Source: Branchiostoma floridae (Eukaryota > Chordata > Leptocardii > Amphioxiformes > Branchiostomatidae). From it: a stretch of 64,000 nt of DNA. The notes beneath the pieces are model-generated. The model did no database searches. It was not told the DNA's origin and worked only from the letters and a program-made list of their open reading frames with translations. The stretch is taken from positions 2,424,601 to 2,488,600 of the forward strand of contig NC_049997.1 of assembly GCF_000003815.2 (NCBI RefSeq), given 5' to 3'. The position numbers and the translations under genes are program-made. Shown one piece after another: positions 52,279-64,000 of the stretch (position 1 is its first letter; each line of letters opens with the position of its first letter).

Positions 52279-52980
52279 TCGCATTCCGAAACCGGGGCCC
52301 GGCCGGGCTGTTTGTGAAAACGAAAAATAGTACTTAGCATGAAAGTTCATCTATGTTGGTAAATGACATTGTGGAAAAGACTAAACTTAACTTAACCAAC
52401 ACCACGTTTAATTGGGACTTACCCCAAATTTTCAGCCGACTCCGTCAGCCTTGTTCACGGAATGGACCCGTCTGCTGTAGCTTCCGGACGTGACGTCAGG
52501 AACACACGACTGCAGCAGAGGGTCGTAAATGCCAGATAACCTGTGTCGCCCCGCGTCTCTGTTCAGTGATGGACGGTGGGCGCGAATGTACACAGCCTCC
52601 TTCACTCCTCTTGCAAAGAATTCCGGCTCTGAGTCAAGGATTTTGACTTTTTCAAGAGAAACTGAGTGTCCTGAGGTTATCTGGCATTTACGACCCTCTA
52701 GCGCAGTCGTGTGTTCCTGACGTCACGTCCGGAAGCTACAGCAGACGGGTCCATTCCGTGAACAAGGCTGACGGAGTCGGCTGAAAATTTGGGGTAAGTC
52801 CCAATTAAACGTGGTGTTGGTTAAGTAAAGTTTAGTCTTTTCCACAACGAAAAATAGTACTGTATAGAAATACACACAAATAATGCCCACGACAAGTCTT
52901 TTACGTCTCGTGAAATTTGGTGTCTTTTAAACTTTTTGTTCTCAAAAGCTGCCCGGCCGGGCCCCGGTTTGGAAATGTGA
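52279..52980. mobile_element. Large nested foldback element
   Basis: Inner arms 52369-52542 and 52674-52847 are 174 bp each and almost perfectly inverted (about three or four differences by eye), around a 131-bp spacer. Outer arms at 52279-52309 and 52951-52980 (AAACCGGGGCCCGGCCGGGC core) are also inverted. A 14-bp direct repeat, CGAAAAATAGTACT, lies at 52321-52334 and 52848-52861. It looks like one foldback transposon inside another. Confidence 0.8.
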
Positions 52981-52986
52981 CGTAGG

Positions 52987-53590
52987 CCTGAAATGAGTTA
53001 CACAACAACGATCACACAGCTCCATCTAGCGAAGTAACATGAACTGCACATTCCCGGATTTCAAAGCTAAGATCCTCAGCGCTCACAGTATTGGAAAATC
53101 ATTTTATGCAGGCCTAAATACTCATTCATGCATGCGGACGGCGGCAATCCCAATAAGATAAAACATTTGATATCTATTGAAAGGAGCTACACAGCAATGT
53201 TCACATAGCTAGGGAAGTACTAAGAACTGCACACCCACGGATCTCAAAGCTACATAGCCTCCATTGCAGGCTCTCTCGGCATTTCCCCCTCTTTTTTGGC
53301 TCATAATAATTAGTACACTTTTGTTTGCTATTTTTTCATACTGGGTCGCTTATAATACGGGCCGCCAGTACAAGCGACCCAACTACAAAAAGGAAAGGCC
53401 AGCAAAAGTGTATTATGAGCCGAAAAGACTGATAAAGGCCAAGAGAGACCACTTTGGAGGCTGAAAGCTGCCATCATTGCCACTCATACTATAGGAAACC
53501 CGTCTTTATGCAGGCCTAAATTCATGTAATTCATGCATGCGGATGGCGACAAGCCTAATAAGATACATCACCTGGCCATTCGGGTCAGAC
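52987..53590 (+). repeat. Two-copy direct repeat; second copy has an insertion
   Basis: Copy one (52987-53162) and copy two (from about 53180) share GCACA(TTC/CCC)CCGGAT, TTATGCAGGCCTAAAT and TTCATGCATGCGGA modules. Copy two is split by about 200 bp at roughly 53250-53465. Confidence 0.7.
53264..53464 (+). CDS. Possible small single-pass membrane peptide inside an insertion
   Basis: A 66-codon open frame with no ATG at its start (first codon TTG) fills an insertion in a tandem repeat. It has a hydrophobic segment (FWLIIISTLLFAIFSYWVAY) followed by a basic, tyrosine-rich tail. TTGCAG just before it could be a splice acceptor, so it could be an exon. The insertion is bounded by AGCCTCCA / TGGAGGCT inverted octamers. 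No homologue recognised; may be chance. Confidence 0.25.
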   Translation: MQALSAFPPLFWLIIISTLLFAIFSYWVAYNTGRQYKRPNYKKERPAKVYYEPKRLIKAKRDHFGG

Positions 53591-54093
53591 GGCGCGTGAA
53601 GTCAAAGGATCGATAGCGACAATTCGTTTGGTGAAAATGTCAATCAATCAAATAGACGGCTACTGAAATAGAACACGCTACCACGACGACATCGACGATT
53701 TGGCCTAGTCTCTAATAATACTTATTTTTAGATTCTACTTCTCCATATTTGATGGTAAGTAGAGTGTGATAAAGAAATATTGAGGATTGTGCAGTACATG
53801 GACTTTCCGACAGTGGCGCTTCAGTAGCCTATCTCACGGCGTGTTGTGGAAGGGGAATGGTCGTTAAATCAAGTTAACATCGAATTTTAGATTGATGCAA
53901 CAAACCCTGAAGTACTTAAAATGCTGGTTCGATAATGGAGGTTAGTCTTGACCCTTGGTGTCATGAATCTATCTGTAATTGATCATGTCATTTCAAAATA
54001 TCAGACCGAATGAACAAAAAAAATATGGCAGAGAAACAGGTGTTTTGCACGGCGGAGGGCTAAAAATGTGAATATGATTGTAGTGCCTGCTTA

Positions 54094-54612
54094 CGAGGGG
54101 TGATCAGTAAGTTCTCGGCCTGACCCAGAAATAATAAGCACAACTCAGATTTTGAAGCACAACTTCATAGTATGAAGCCTTTTATCAATATCCTCCAAAT
54201 TATAAATCATCGGAGTCATTACTTTTCCGGCATTCGTTTCTTGCAAATCAGAAGGTAAGTGGCGAGAAAGTGGTGTTAATTGTGATCAGACATGTGTGGG
54301 TCGAGTTTCCCATGCCGTAAATTAACAAAAGACATTGTCAAACTGTTTGATAATGATTCTCTTCTTATTTCAAGCAAAAAGAATTGGGTGTCTGACTTCC
54401 AGCAGCGCAATTTGACCCGCACACCTCAGGTCAGGTCAATTGTCCACGTTTTCCCCTTCTCCCTTACCTAAAATTACTGCAAAGTAATGATCACAATAAT
54501 TTGAATTTTGGTACATATTTTTATAAGACTTTGTACTTGACATCTATGCTTCGAAATCTGAGCTGTGCTTATTATTTCTCGGTAAAGCCGAGAACTTATT
54601 GGTCACCCCTCG
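54094..54612. mobile_element. Mariner-type MITE, 519 bp
   Basis: Ends CGAGGGGTGATCAGTAAGTT and AACTTATTGGTCACCCCTCG, with TA on both sides (54092-54093 and 54613-54614). Inverted similarity extends about 70 bp (CTCGGCCT, AATAATAAGCACA). The ends resemble Tc1/mariner termini; there is no transposase. Confidence 0.8.
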
Positions 54613-55718
54613 TATATATTTCTTTCCCTACAGGTTCTGGTCCAATTTTGAGACTGCAATAGATGTAACAGGTAGGGTTTAAGCTTTTCCAGTTACTTCA
54701 GTTTGCCACTTGTGTTGTGTGGGCTAATGATATTCATATTGCGACTGGATAGAGCAGAAATTGAGGTCAAAGGTAGGCTTTGTTTACATCCTTCCGCTGT
54801 CCTACGAGTTCAATCTGATTAACTCACTTTTTCTTTCCATTTAACCCTTGTGACCTTCTGGTGGAACAGAATTTCAGGAACTGAATCTCCCATGGCCAAC
54901 AATGATTGTGGTATCTAACCCAATTTTGAATCTGAGCATTTCCTGCTGAAAATTTCGAGAGAACCTCCATGAAAAGCGGCGTGCAGGCCGAGTTGAGCTT
55001 CTAATGAATATAAAGGTTCAAACAGATAAAAACCTTTCATCATTTGCAAATTTGCTAGTACGCGCCGTCTATAACATCATTAATCGTGCTTAGTAAAGCT
55101 CGACAACTTTAATCTTCTATTAGGCCATGTTATCTTGATTATATGGATGACATCATTTGAGACACCCAAAACTGTTTGGCTAAGAAAGAAGTTGCCTTCA
55201 TCATGGAAAAGAAGTGGTCAGCAAGGTTTAACAAAACGTATTTTTTTTTCATTTTCACTCTTTTGCATTTTTCTTATTTGACCTTGGAGTTGACAGTGAA
55301 TTAAATGACGTTAGTATAAACTTTCCGATATTTTTTTGCAGCATACGGCTCATTTTGCAGCTACTTTGTACGATTTCCCGATTTTCAGTATGCTTCAACT
55401 TTTTTCTTTGGAAACGGCCGAAAATTGATGTGCGCGCGGATGTTATCCATATAATCAAATCAACAGCCTTAGTAATGTACGGCAGTGAAAAATGCAAGCC
55501 AGCAGCTGACAGCGCACATTAGGCACTGTGCACCAGACATGACATTGGTAATCATCGAGACAAACGAGAAGCCGATTCTTCGCCATTGATCACTCCACAG
55601 TGTTGAAAGGTTGAACCGTGTGTCACTGTCATTATTCCATTAGAACCACGAAGTTCTCTCCTTCATCTATTGTGATACAAGAATCTGAGACAGGGAAGGG
55701 CTTCTGGGCTGCTTGATC

Positions 55719-56240
55719 GACGATGTGAACCTGTACAACCATCAGTACGTTAAGATAGAACCGTTCATGCTTGACATGCGGTGGACAAGGTCAAAAGATA
55801 TGGGGCGTTTAACAACATATTTATGACATACACTGATTTGATGCATCGGTGACAGTTTGATAAAAAAAACTGTACATTTGTTACAAAAAATGTATATATG
55901 ATCTCGCTGCCTGGTTGACGATGTGAACCTGTACAACCATCAGTACGTCAAGATAGAACCCTTCATGCTTGACATGCGGTGGACAAGGGCAAAAGATATG
56001 GGGCGTTTAACAGCATATTGATGACACATACTGATTTGATGCATCGGTGACAGTTTGATACAAAAAAAACTGTACATTTGCTACTTCGAAATGTTTACAT
56101 TTTCTCGCTGCCTGATTGACGATGTGAAACTGTAGTACCATCAGCACGTCAATTTGGAGTCCTACATAGGTTGTAACATGCAGCGTACAAGGTCAAACGA
56201 TACGGGGCTTTAACAACATAAATATGACACAGACTGATTT
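55719..56240 (+). repeat. Three-copy tandem repeat, unit about 198 bp
   Basis: Units begin GACGATGTGAACCTGTACAA near 55719, 55917 and 56117 and share GGTGACAGTTTGATA and a TGGGGCGTTTAACA segment. Confidence 0.85.
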
Positions 56241-56244
56241 GGAA

Positions 56245-56415
56245 GCCTGGGTACCATCCGGAAAGTAGTTCGCTCCGGCGTTTATTATACACAGTCGCTT
56301 GTAGATCTGATTTCTATCATACACTATATACAGTCGCTTGTAGCTCTGACATTTATCATACACTATATACAGTCGAACATAGGAGCAAACTACTACCCGG
56401 ATGGTACACAGGCTA
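56245..56415. mobile_element. Foldback MITE with AGCCTGGGTACCATCCGG ends
   Basis: 31-bp arms (27 of 31 matching) at 56248-56278 and 56382-56412 flank two 39-bp direct repeats (ACAGTCGCTTGTAG...). The ends begin AGCCTGG like the foldback at 5305-5421. Confidence 0.7.
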
Positions 56416-56559
56416 CTGATTTGGTGCATCAGTGATAGTTTATTACAGAAAACTGCACGTTTCCTGCAAAGAATAGTATATATTATCATTATAATCATGA
56501 CAACAATTTTAGTGAGCATAACTGCCTAACCCCAAGGAGTTACAATTTCTTCATATCTA

Positions 56560-56735
56560 GGTATGTACACCAAAAAGCAGTTACTCAAGCAACAGGATAT
56601 CAGTTTGGAAACGGTCAGACGTTTCAGATAGCATCCACTGTCTTTCGCCAGTGACACTGAAGAGATCTGGTTGCTTGAGTAACTGCCTTTTGGCGTATCT
56701 TATTACATGCATGTCTCACCTACATCGATCTAGTA
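56560..56735. mobile_element. MITE with both inverted ends, CATCCAGG/ACTCAAGCAAC family
   Basis: The left half reads CAGTTACTCAAGCAACAGGA, the right half GGTTGCTTGAGTAACTGCC then GGCGTATCTTATTACATG. This is the clearest paired-end copy of the family seen alone at 10.3 and 18.4 kb. Confidence 0.7.
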
Positions 56736-57344
56736 ATGTATATGTTACATCTGTTGTGTAAGAAACTCTGAACTGGCAAACGGTTGAACAGTATTCTATG
56801 AGATCAAGGCATTCCTGTCCGACATTGGATGGTTCGTCTGTTGGCAAATTTAAATATTTAAGCCAAGTCACGAAGTAAGCAAATAGTTCTCAAAGGTGGA
56901 AAATATTTCAGCAAAATTCTAGATTTTGGAAAGGTTGCTGAAAGACCAGCCTGGTTGGTGATTCCTTTCGTGCCTAGTAGTCATATTTGCTGTTTTTTGT
57001 CCAAGCTAAGTGGCATGGTTTTGTTGCCCTGTAGGGTTGCTAGCCCTGCGTGTGACACTAAATCTACTTATTCGAGAAGTTCATCACACAGTCTTAAGCT
57101 TGATGCTCAAGAAAGCGTCTACAAACCTACGTGCAATCAACCTAAAAGCTTTTAGGCCTAAGAAAAATGTGTTTTCGGCTATCCGACCTACTGACCCAAG
57201 CCTTTTTTCGGGGGTTGTGTGTGTGTGTTTGGTGGGGTGGGGGTTGTGGGTCGTGATCGCTTGCAATCAAGAGACATGGAATTTTCTATCTGACAAACTT
57301 GTTATGTAGTTTTCAAACATGCTCTTTTAATTTTTGTCTCCTTA

Positions 57345-57715
57345 AAAACAGAAACAAACAGAAACGAAAATCATTCATTTTTTAGAACCGTACTTGCAAG
57401 CACAGCATTGACTATCCTAGGCCCTACTACCATTTCCTTTCCAGGAGAAAAGAAGACGCAGAAGAGCAAGTAGAGTTCCGACCTTAGCCTTTTTTGGGGA
57501 TGTAATGTTTTTTATCTGCCATCTCTGCGACGAAAACGTTGTTATATAGTTTTCCAACATGCTCTTTACATTTCTGATCCCTTTAAAAACAGAAACGAAA
57601 CTCCTACTTGCAAAAACCATACTTGCAAGCACAGAATTGATTAACATACTATTAGGCCCTACTGCCAAGTCCTTTACAGGAGAGATGAAGACGCAGAAGT
57701 GCAAGTAGAGTTCCA
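57345..57715 (+). repeat. Two-copy direct repeat, unit about 240 bp
   Basis: AAAAACAGAAAC, CTTGCAAGCACAG and GAAGACGCAGAAG modules recur in order in two blocks (57345-57480 and 57585-57715). Confidence 0.65.
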
Positions 57716-57929
57716 ATGAATTAGCTCATTACCTGCTGGATAATTGGATAGCTTCTTTTCAGATCCGACACCCGTGTCGTGCTCTTTCAAGGCGTCTTCG
57801 AACTAATTGCACTTAAGGCTCAAGAGAAGGCCTACAGAGACAATCAGGCTACCTCTTCAGTCTTTGTAATGCCTTGGGTGCTACATCATCCTTTGATTGT
57901 GAGGCGCGCTCAGAGATACAGAGCGTGGG

Positions 57930-58085
57930 TGGGGGTAATGTTAAATGGTTCTCCAGGCACATTTCAAGACCACACCTGTAACCAGAATGCTCCAAAAATG
58001 GGCGAAGTAATGTTAAATGGTTTTCCAGGCACATTTCAAGACCACATCTGTAACCAAAATGATCCAAAAATGGGCGAAGTAACCA
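57930..58085 (+). repeat. Two-copy 69-bp tandem repeat
   Basis: GTAATGTTAAATGGTTCTCC and AAAAATGGGCGAAGTAA repeat head to tail. A 105-codon frame (57779-58096) reads through both copies because the unit is a multiple of three, not because it is a known protein. Confidence 0.8.
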
Positions 58086-59845
58086 TTTCATGGTAAAACC
58101 TAACACAGTCCTTAGCTTTGTTCATGATAAAGACAATGATACAGAAATGGTGTAATGTTTTTAAATAAATCTATTTCTCACATCAGTTAGGTGATGAAAC
58201 CTTAAGATACCAGATATGTATACCTGTATTGTGGCAGAAGGCATATGGTGCACTTCCTATATATAGCATTGAATCAGAATGATAAAAAACAGCATTGACA
58301 ACAACAATTAGATAGATAAGTTTCCTCTATATGCAGGAACCTACTTTCAAAGATGACACGCTGAAAATGATTATCATTGAAAGTTATCTACAAGAAATAA
58401 AACTGAAGTCTGTGCTACAACAAAGACTGTTCTTATTGTAGGAAAATTATGAAAACGTAATTTAAAACATTCAGACTTAAATGTAACATTTAGATTAGTC
58501 TGCAAGTCCGATGGTCTATGCATTACTAGACGACAATAATATATGATAAAACAAAGTTGGGTAAAGTAAAATTTTCCTAAATGATTTTTGATGAGTGCAC
58601 AGCGGTGAAAAATAAGACATGCCACAGAAGGTCATTTGAGGCAAGCTAGAGGGTATCGCCCTACTGTTGCATCTCCCTATCTCATTACATTTCATTACTT
58701 ATCTAATACTTCATACATCCCATGAGAACACTCATATGAGATCCCATCAAGCGATCATGCATTAAGTCCGCTTCTTAATGAATAAGGCATTTGAGGTGGG
58801 AACATATATCCAATTTGTATATCATTACATGATACCTATGGCAAGAAATTGCATACGGCAAAGCAGCAGCATCTTAAAAACAGACTTAAAACGTTATGGG
58901 GTAAAGAAGTAATAGAAAATCTTATGATACTATCATAACGCCCGTGAAGGGATAACAAAAACGAAAACACAGGAATGAAGAATCGCACAGCATGCTTACT
59001 TGTTATGATGGTGCCCTGGCGGCCTCCACTGTCTGTTGTGATTACACTCGGCGTCTTACTGGGAACCGTTTATTTACATCGCATGGTGAAGTACACTACT
59101 GCAGAAGAGCGGGCTACCTATTCACGACCCTAACGACTATGGTAGCAAGACTTGCAGGGCGATTTGAGCTTTACGAAACCAACAGTGAAGACGTACAATC
59201 AACACCTGTATGTTTGTAATATATTTCATCGTGTTTTGAAGAAAATATGATATGAAAAAGTCCCCCATTTCCCCACAGAAATGGTACCTCCCATTGATGT
59301 ATTTCCGGTACACAAGCCGGTTACTGGATGATGTCATCGCGCGAGCCAGGAATATGAGATATAGGTCAACGAATAAATATATTCATAAGGAAATATGTTT
59401 TCAAAACATTCAACATGTATTTTGAATTATACTCATGGGAATATTCTTTTTAGAATCATTGTACATGTATGTGTTTGGGCAAAGAGGTACTGTAACCTCC
59501 TTGGTTTGAGTGAGGAAAGAAGTCAGTAGCATCAATAAAATACTAAGTATGCTGCAATCTAGAACCCCTAGTATGCAGAGAAGGCCAACATAGATGAGGA
59601 TGAAATACGTGGGGTCTGACCACAGGCCTTGGTGGTACAATTAGGCACTAACAGAGAGTGATGTCTCTGATGGTTGAATCCGGCAGCAGACGGCGGTTTG
59701 GATCAATAGAAAACCTCAGGTCTGTTGGGGAATGGCTAGATCAGCTCCTACAGGTGGTTCCGGACCCTGTTGCCAAATGATGTCATTTGACGAGGGCTGA
59801 ATACTAAGAAGAGAAGATGCTTTTAATCACAGCCGAGTGCACGGA

Positions 59846-60726
59846 GATGGGCAGAGCATCCGGACGGGCAGCAACAGTTGTCTTTTTACTATTCAACACA
59901 TTTCTTGGCTGGAAACAGTAAGATTTAAGCACAAATGATCTACGTCTGTTAGAGCATCCGGATGAGTAGCAACAGTTGTCTTTTACTATTGAGCACATTT
60001 CTAGACTGGAAGCAGTGATATTTAAGCACAAATGGTCTATCAGAGCATTCGGATTGGCAGCAACAGTTGTCTTTTACTATTCAGCACATTTCTTGGCTGG
60101 AAACAGTAAGATTTAAGCACAAATGGTCTATCAGAGCATCCGGATTGGCAGCAATAGTTGTCTTTTACTATTCAGCACATTTCTTGGCTGTAAATAGTAG
60201 GACTTAAGCACAAATGGTCTGTCAGAGTATCCGGATTGGCAGCAACAGTTATCTTTTACTATTCTGCACATTTCTTGGCTGTAAACAGTAAGATTTAATC
60301 ACAAATGGTCTGTCAGAGTATCCGGATTGGCAGCAAAAATTGTCTTTTACTATTCAACACACCTCTAGACTGGAAGCAGTAAGATTTAAGCACAAATGGT
60401 CTATCAGAGCATCCGGATTGGCAGCAACAGTTATCTTTTACTATTCAGCACATTTCTAGACAGGAAGCAGTGAGATTTAAGCACAAATGGTCTGCCAGAG
60501 CACCCGGATTGGCAGCAACAGTTGTCTTTTACTATTCTGCACATTTCTTGGCTGTACATTGTAAGATTTAAGCACAAATGGTCTATCAGAGCATTCGGAT
60601 TGGCAGCAACAGTTGTCTTTTACTATTCAGCACATTTCTTGGCTGGAAACAGTAAGATTTAAGCACAAATGGTCTATCAGAGTATCCGGATGGACAGCAA
60701 CAGCTGTCTTTTTGCTATTCAGCAGA
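59846..60726 (+). repeat. Minisatellite of about ten units, about 92 bp each
   Basis: Unit modules: AGCATCCGGATTGGCAGCAA, CAGTTGTCTTTTACTATTC, GCACATTTCTTGGCTGGAAA and CAGTAAGATTTAAGCACAAA. Copies begin near 59851, 59952, 60042, 60135, 60228, 60321, 60412, 60505, 60592 and 60683. Most are highly similar. Confidence 0.9.
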
Positions 60727-63700
60727 TTCCAGTTCCCCAAGAACGGAAATCACACTGTATGGGCTTCTTTAGTCAATATCGACCCCAATTGGCCACCCCC
60801 ACACATCCCCACCAACTTAACCTCCACAAAGATGATTACAATCGCATTATAAGTAGTGATTTTATATAATTTATATAAGTCAAAAACCCATGCATCATTA
60901 AACATGGGACTATTCATTAGCCTCCAAAGAAAATAAAAAGAAAACTTCCCGGCAACGTGATAACATGTAGCAACATCAGATAGAGCCATAGAGTAGACAT
61001 TTTTTTGCCCTTTTGATTTTATTGTATATGCTTATTATAAGTTAATGTATTGCTGTGAATATGATACTACCTTTTAATATCCCAATATCTAAATACTAGT
61101 ATGTCCTGTGTCGAATCAAAGTTTTATGATCATAATATCGTTGATGATTGGTTGATGCCGAAAATTCATGATGACACGTAATAATATGGTTGTACGATGA
61201 CAGGAAAACTGTCAAATGAGGCATAATTTGAAAATCACAGTTGATAACACAATTATTAATTGTGAAAGCATAGCATTGGATGATTGTAGAACATCGACGA
61301 TCACACTCTGTATTTTGAAAACGATTCCCTTCTAATCACTTTGAGAATAGAATTTGATATAATCGATCGCATCAATGTAAATGCAATTACGCGTCGTGAT
61401 TGATGTATTCCTGAAAACCGCAAACCAAAGAGACGTTTAACATCCTCGGCACATCACAGGTCTGCTGAGGTCAGGGCTGGTTTGATTGACAGCGGGGATT
61501 TTCTACTATCCTTCTATTCCGGCAAGGTTTATCTCCAGATACCAGGTGGAACATAGATGGCATAACAAGTGCTTTTCTTTCCGCGTCCCAGAGGGCAGGT
61601 AGATAAGAAGCCGGAACTTCTGATTGCAAATACCGTGACCTTCAGAAAATCGTGCCCCAAGGGCTTCACCCCTCTAGTTGTCACGCAGTATGACGTCATG
61701 TTAAACTATCTGTATGAAGTAAAGTCAGAGAGGCCATCTGCGAGCGGATCTACAACCAAAACTCAAACAGTACGGGAGACCTTTGCGTAGAACTCTCCAG
61801 CACATGGGGCCGTGCCCCGCTACACCCAAGGGACTGTAGCTTTCCTTTGGTGCTTTCTCATCATAGGAACAGTCTTTCTGATCACCACCATATAGTAGTA
61901 TACATATACAACAACATACATCACGAAGTAATGTTAAATGAATAAAGAATGGTGACGAAATATTATAAACTCATTAAAAAAACAAATAATGTAATGTAAC
62001 GAATTGGTTTTGAAAGCTCATGTCTAACCCTCCAATCGAAAGAGTAATGTTAAATAGTTCAAATTAAACGCGAACTTGGAGAAAACTTTGACATTGTTAG
62101 AAAGAGCTAAAAGTTTACGGTTTGTCCTAAGACTCAGGATAAATTGTCAAGAGTTGACTAGAGTTTCACCAACGAATGCTAGAACGTAGTATCACAATGT
62201 TGCCAATACGTCTTCCCATATGAAATACCGTCTACCAGGAGAATACAATCATGGACGGTACAGGACTTTCTTCTCTTCGCCACAGGATACAAAGCTGCCA
62301 CCCTCGGAGATCACATACAAGCACCTGGGCGGGGGAGATGATGCATTGCGGCGCTAGCCAGAACGGCTAACTCGGTGTAGAAGAACCCATGGAAATTGCG
62401 GAACCAAGTGGGTTTGAGCCTTGGTGGATTTGCAAGACACTGTTAAAAACATACAAGTGGAGAAAATTGCCACGAACGGAAATATCATAGGTACATGCAC
62501 ACGTTGTCAAGGGGATACATTTACATCATTAAGCCTCCGGACATCGCTGCAAACTCTTGCGAGTTTGTACAAGCGGGGACGATAAAATAACTAGATGAGT
62601 ACAACTTGAGTCCGCCGTAACTTCGTCTTCGTCCTTTTATTTGTATCATTCTGTGAATTCTGCAATAAAAAAAAAAACTCTTACGAAAAAGTGTCTTAAT
62701 CGAACCGAGGAGAGACTCTGGCCTGGCCGAATGGTAATAGGGGAATTAAGCCTGGGAGTTGTTGGGAGCCAAGTTGGGAATAAAAGTCTAGTAGGAATTA
62801 ATTGGCTAGGAGTGAACTGACCGCCCGGTGGGATAGCTGGATAGACTGCAAAAACGACTGAAATCCCATGGCAACTTCTTTGTACCTATTTGGCCAGCAA
62901 TTTTTATTTCTTGTTCATCCAACTGACACGTCTACTTGGAGACTAGCAAACTATATCCTCCGTCCGACATCAAGTTCTGGGACTTTTCGGTAGATCCATC
63001 CGCCATTCACACGGTCAATTAAGTGCCGGCATCTTTATTCTCTGTAAGCAAATATTGTCCTTGTATATTGGTATTCTACATTTTGTACAATATCTTTGAC
63101 AATGTTTTTGAAACAAGCCCATTTTGATCCCTAGGTGAAGATCACAAACTAACTTCTGTTTGGGCACATTTAGAACCGAAGGTACCGACGGCAGCTTGGA
63201 AGACGTATTAGTAAGTAGATGGCCTCTGACACCCTATTCCCTGGCCGAACAATGGATGATGTTGTCTGGTGAATAGATTAGCTCCCATGTCACTTTCTGT
63301 CTTTGGTCGCCAGACGATGTATCGACGATTCCTCATTCAATACAATCATTTAAGTCTGTCTACATAAGTTTAGAAATTAGGTCTCTATGGAGCGAAATAT
63401 GTACTAGCCTGGTCCCAACGTCTGGTCGATAATGTATGCTTTGTGTAAGCATCATTCAAAGGTTTGAATTGTGTTATCAATACATAATGAGGAAATTGAA
63501 GATGCAAATAAAGATGGAGGTAGATAAAAATATCTGTACACAGATAAGTCGTGAATACTTTTGGATTATTTTGGAGCAGAATTGAAACAGAATAATTACT
63601 CCCTGCACTTGGCAATTTCAATTTTTCCTATCTTTATCGCACTTATCATATCTTACATAAATAATGTTTTGTACGGAACAAGTATTGTTACAATAGTAAG

Positions 63701-63804
63701 GTGCAGCATTTTTCTTGATGGGAAGATTATTTCTATGCATGTTAAGAAACATTCAATTTATGATAACAATTTACAAGACGAAGACTTTATAAAACATTAA
63801 GTCG

Positions 63805-63940
63805 ATCACGCCGATGAAGGTTAGACATCCAGGTAATGAGATACGCCCAAAAGCGGTTACTCAAGCAACTGGATATGACGGTCAGACATCTAAGACAGCA
63901 TCCAATGATCGGTGACACTTAGGAAAGCTGGTTGAAGAGC
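63805..63940 (+). mobile_element. MITE, CATCCAGGTAATGAGATACGCC family copy
   Basis: GGTTAGACATCCAGGTAATG, GGTTACTCAAGCAACTGG and GGTCAGACATCTAAGACAGC occur in the family order. The right end is indistinct. Confidence 0.65.
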
Positions 63941-64000
63941 AGGCTTTAAACCTACCTAGTATGACTTGGTATGCAAAGAAGATGAAGATAATTTGGATAG

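Larger units (their letters stand above)
51616..64000. other. Upstream flank or first intron of Syt12; no confident gene
   Basis: The missing first Syt12 exon should lie here or beyond the window; I could not identify it. Contents are foldback and mariner-type elements and tandem repeats listed separately. From 58.1 to 59.8 and from 60.9 to 63.8 kb I see only AT-rich sequence with short unsupported frames. Confidence 0.5.

Noticed and set aside
57779-58096. 105-codon frame with two repeated peptide units
   Set aside because: The repeat is a 69-bp DNA duplication that keeps frame by length; the peptide matches nothing I recognise.
59846-60726. CRISPR-like regular repeats
   Set aside because: Units are contiguous with no unique spacers and the context is clearly eukaryotic; it is a minisatellite.

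Overview
The window looks like a piece of an invertebrate chordate genome, most probably amphioxus (Branchiostoma). It is AT-leaning, intron-rich and crowded with short non-autonomous transposons, tRNA-derived SINEs and tandem repeats. Its two clear genes are a synaptotagmin of the vertebrate SYT12 type, split over about 47 kb, and an intronless odorant-receptor-like class A GPCR. Degenerate TTAGGG/CCCTAA-type interstitial repeats also fit a chordate. The species is inferred from these traits; no search was run. A 441-base assembly gap lies at 13076-13516.

Layout: both genes lie on the minus strand. The GPCR is at 121-1491. It is followed by about 3 kb that should hold its upstream region and the 3' UTR of the Syt12 gene. 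Eight Syt12 coding exons were assembled by hand from splice signals, reading frame and homology: transmembrane exon 51431-51615, linker 41171-41529, C2A 35843-36068, 32461-32589 and 30333-30419, and C2B 8428-8548, 5687-5820 and 4644-4814 (stop codon at 4644-4646). All phases agree and together give about 470 residues. The first codon of the transmembrane exon is split, so at least one upstream exon, probably beyond 51.6 kb, was not found.

The largest intron (8549-30332) is a transposon and repeat landscape. It contains hAT-type MITEs with 8-bp target duplications (one carrying a nested SINE), a TTAA-flanked element, several long-TIR MITE families, telomere-like arrays and a block of tandem repeats at 26.8-29.6 kb. 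It also holds two short homologous minus-strand reading frames (11035-11178 and 12668-12811) whose differences fall mainly at wobble positions. These are the best candidates for an unrecognised gene family nested in the intron.

The other introns carry tandem arrays at 33.4-35.5, 42.8-44.7 and 45.4-45.8 kb. In three places repeats lie very close to Syt12 splice sites: a SINE 27 nt from an acceptor, a MITE about 20 nt from a donor, and a tandem duplication of an exon end with its donor. The 51.6-64 kb flank holds foldback elements, a mariner-type MITE and an array of about ten 92-bp units; no confident gene was found there.
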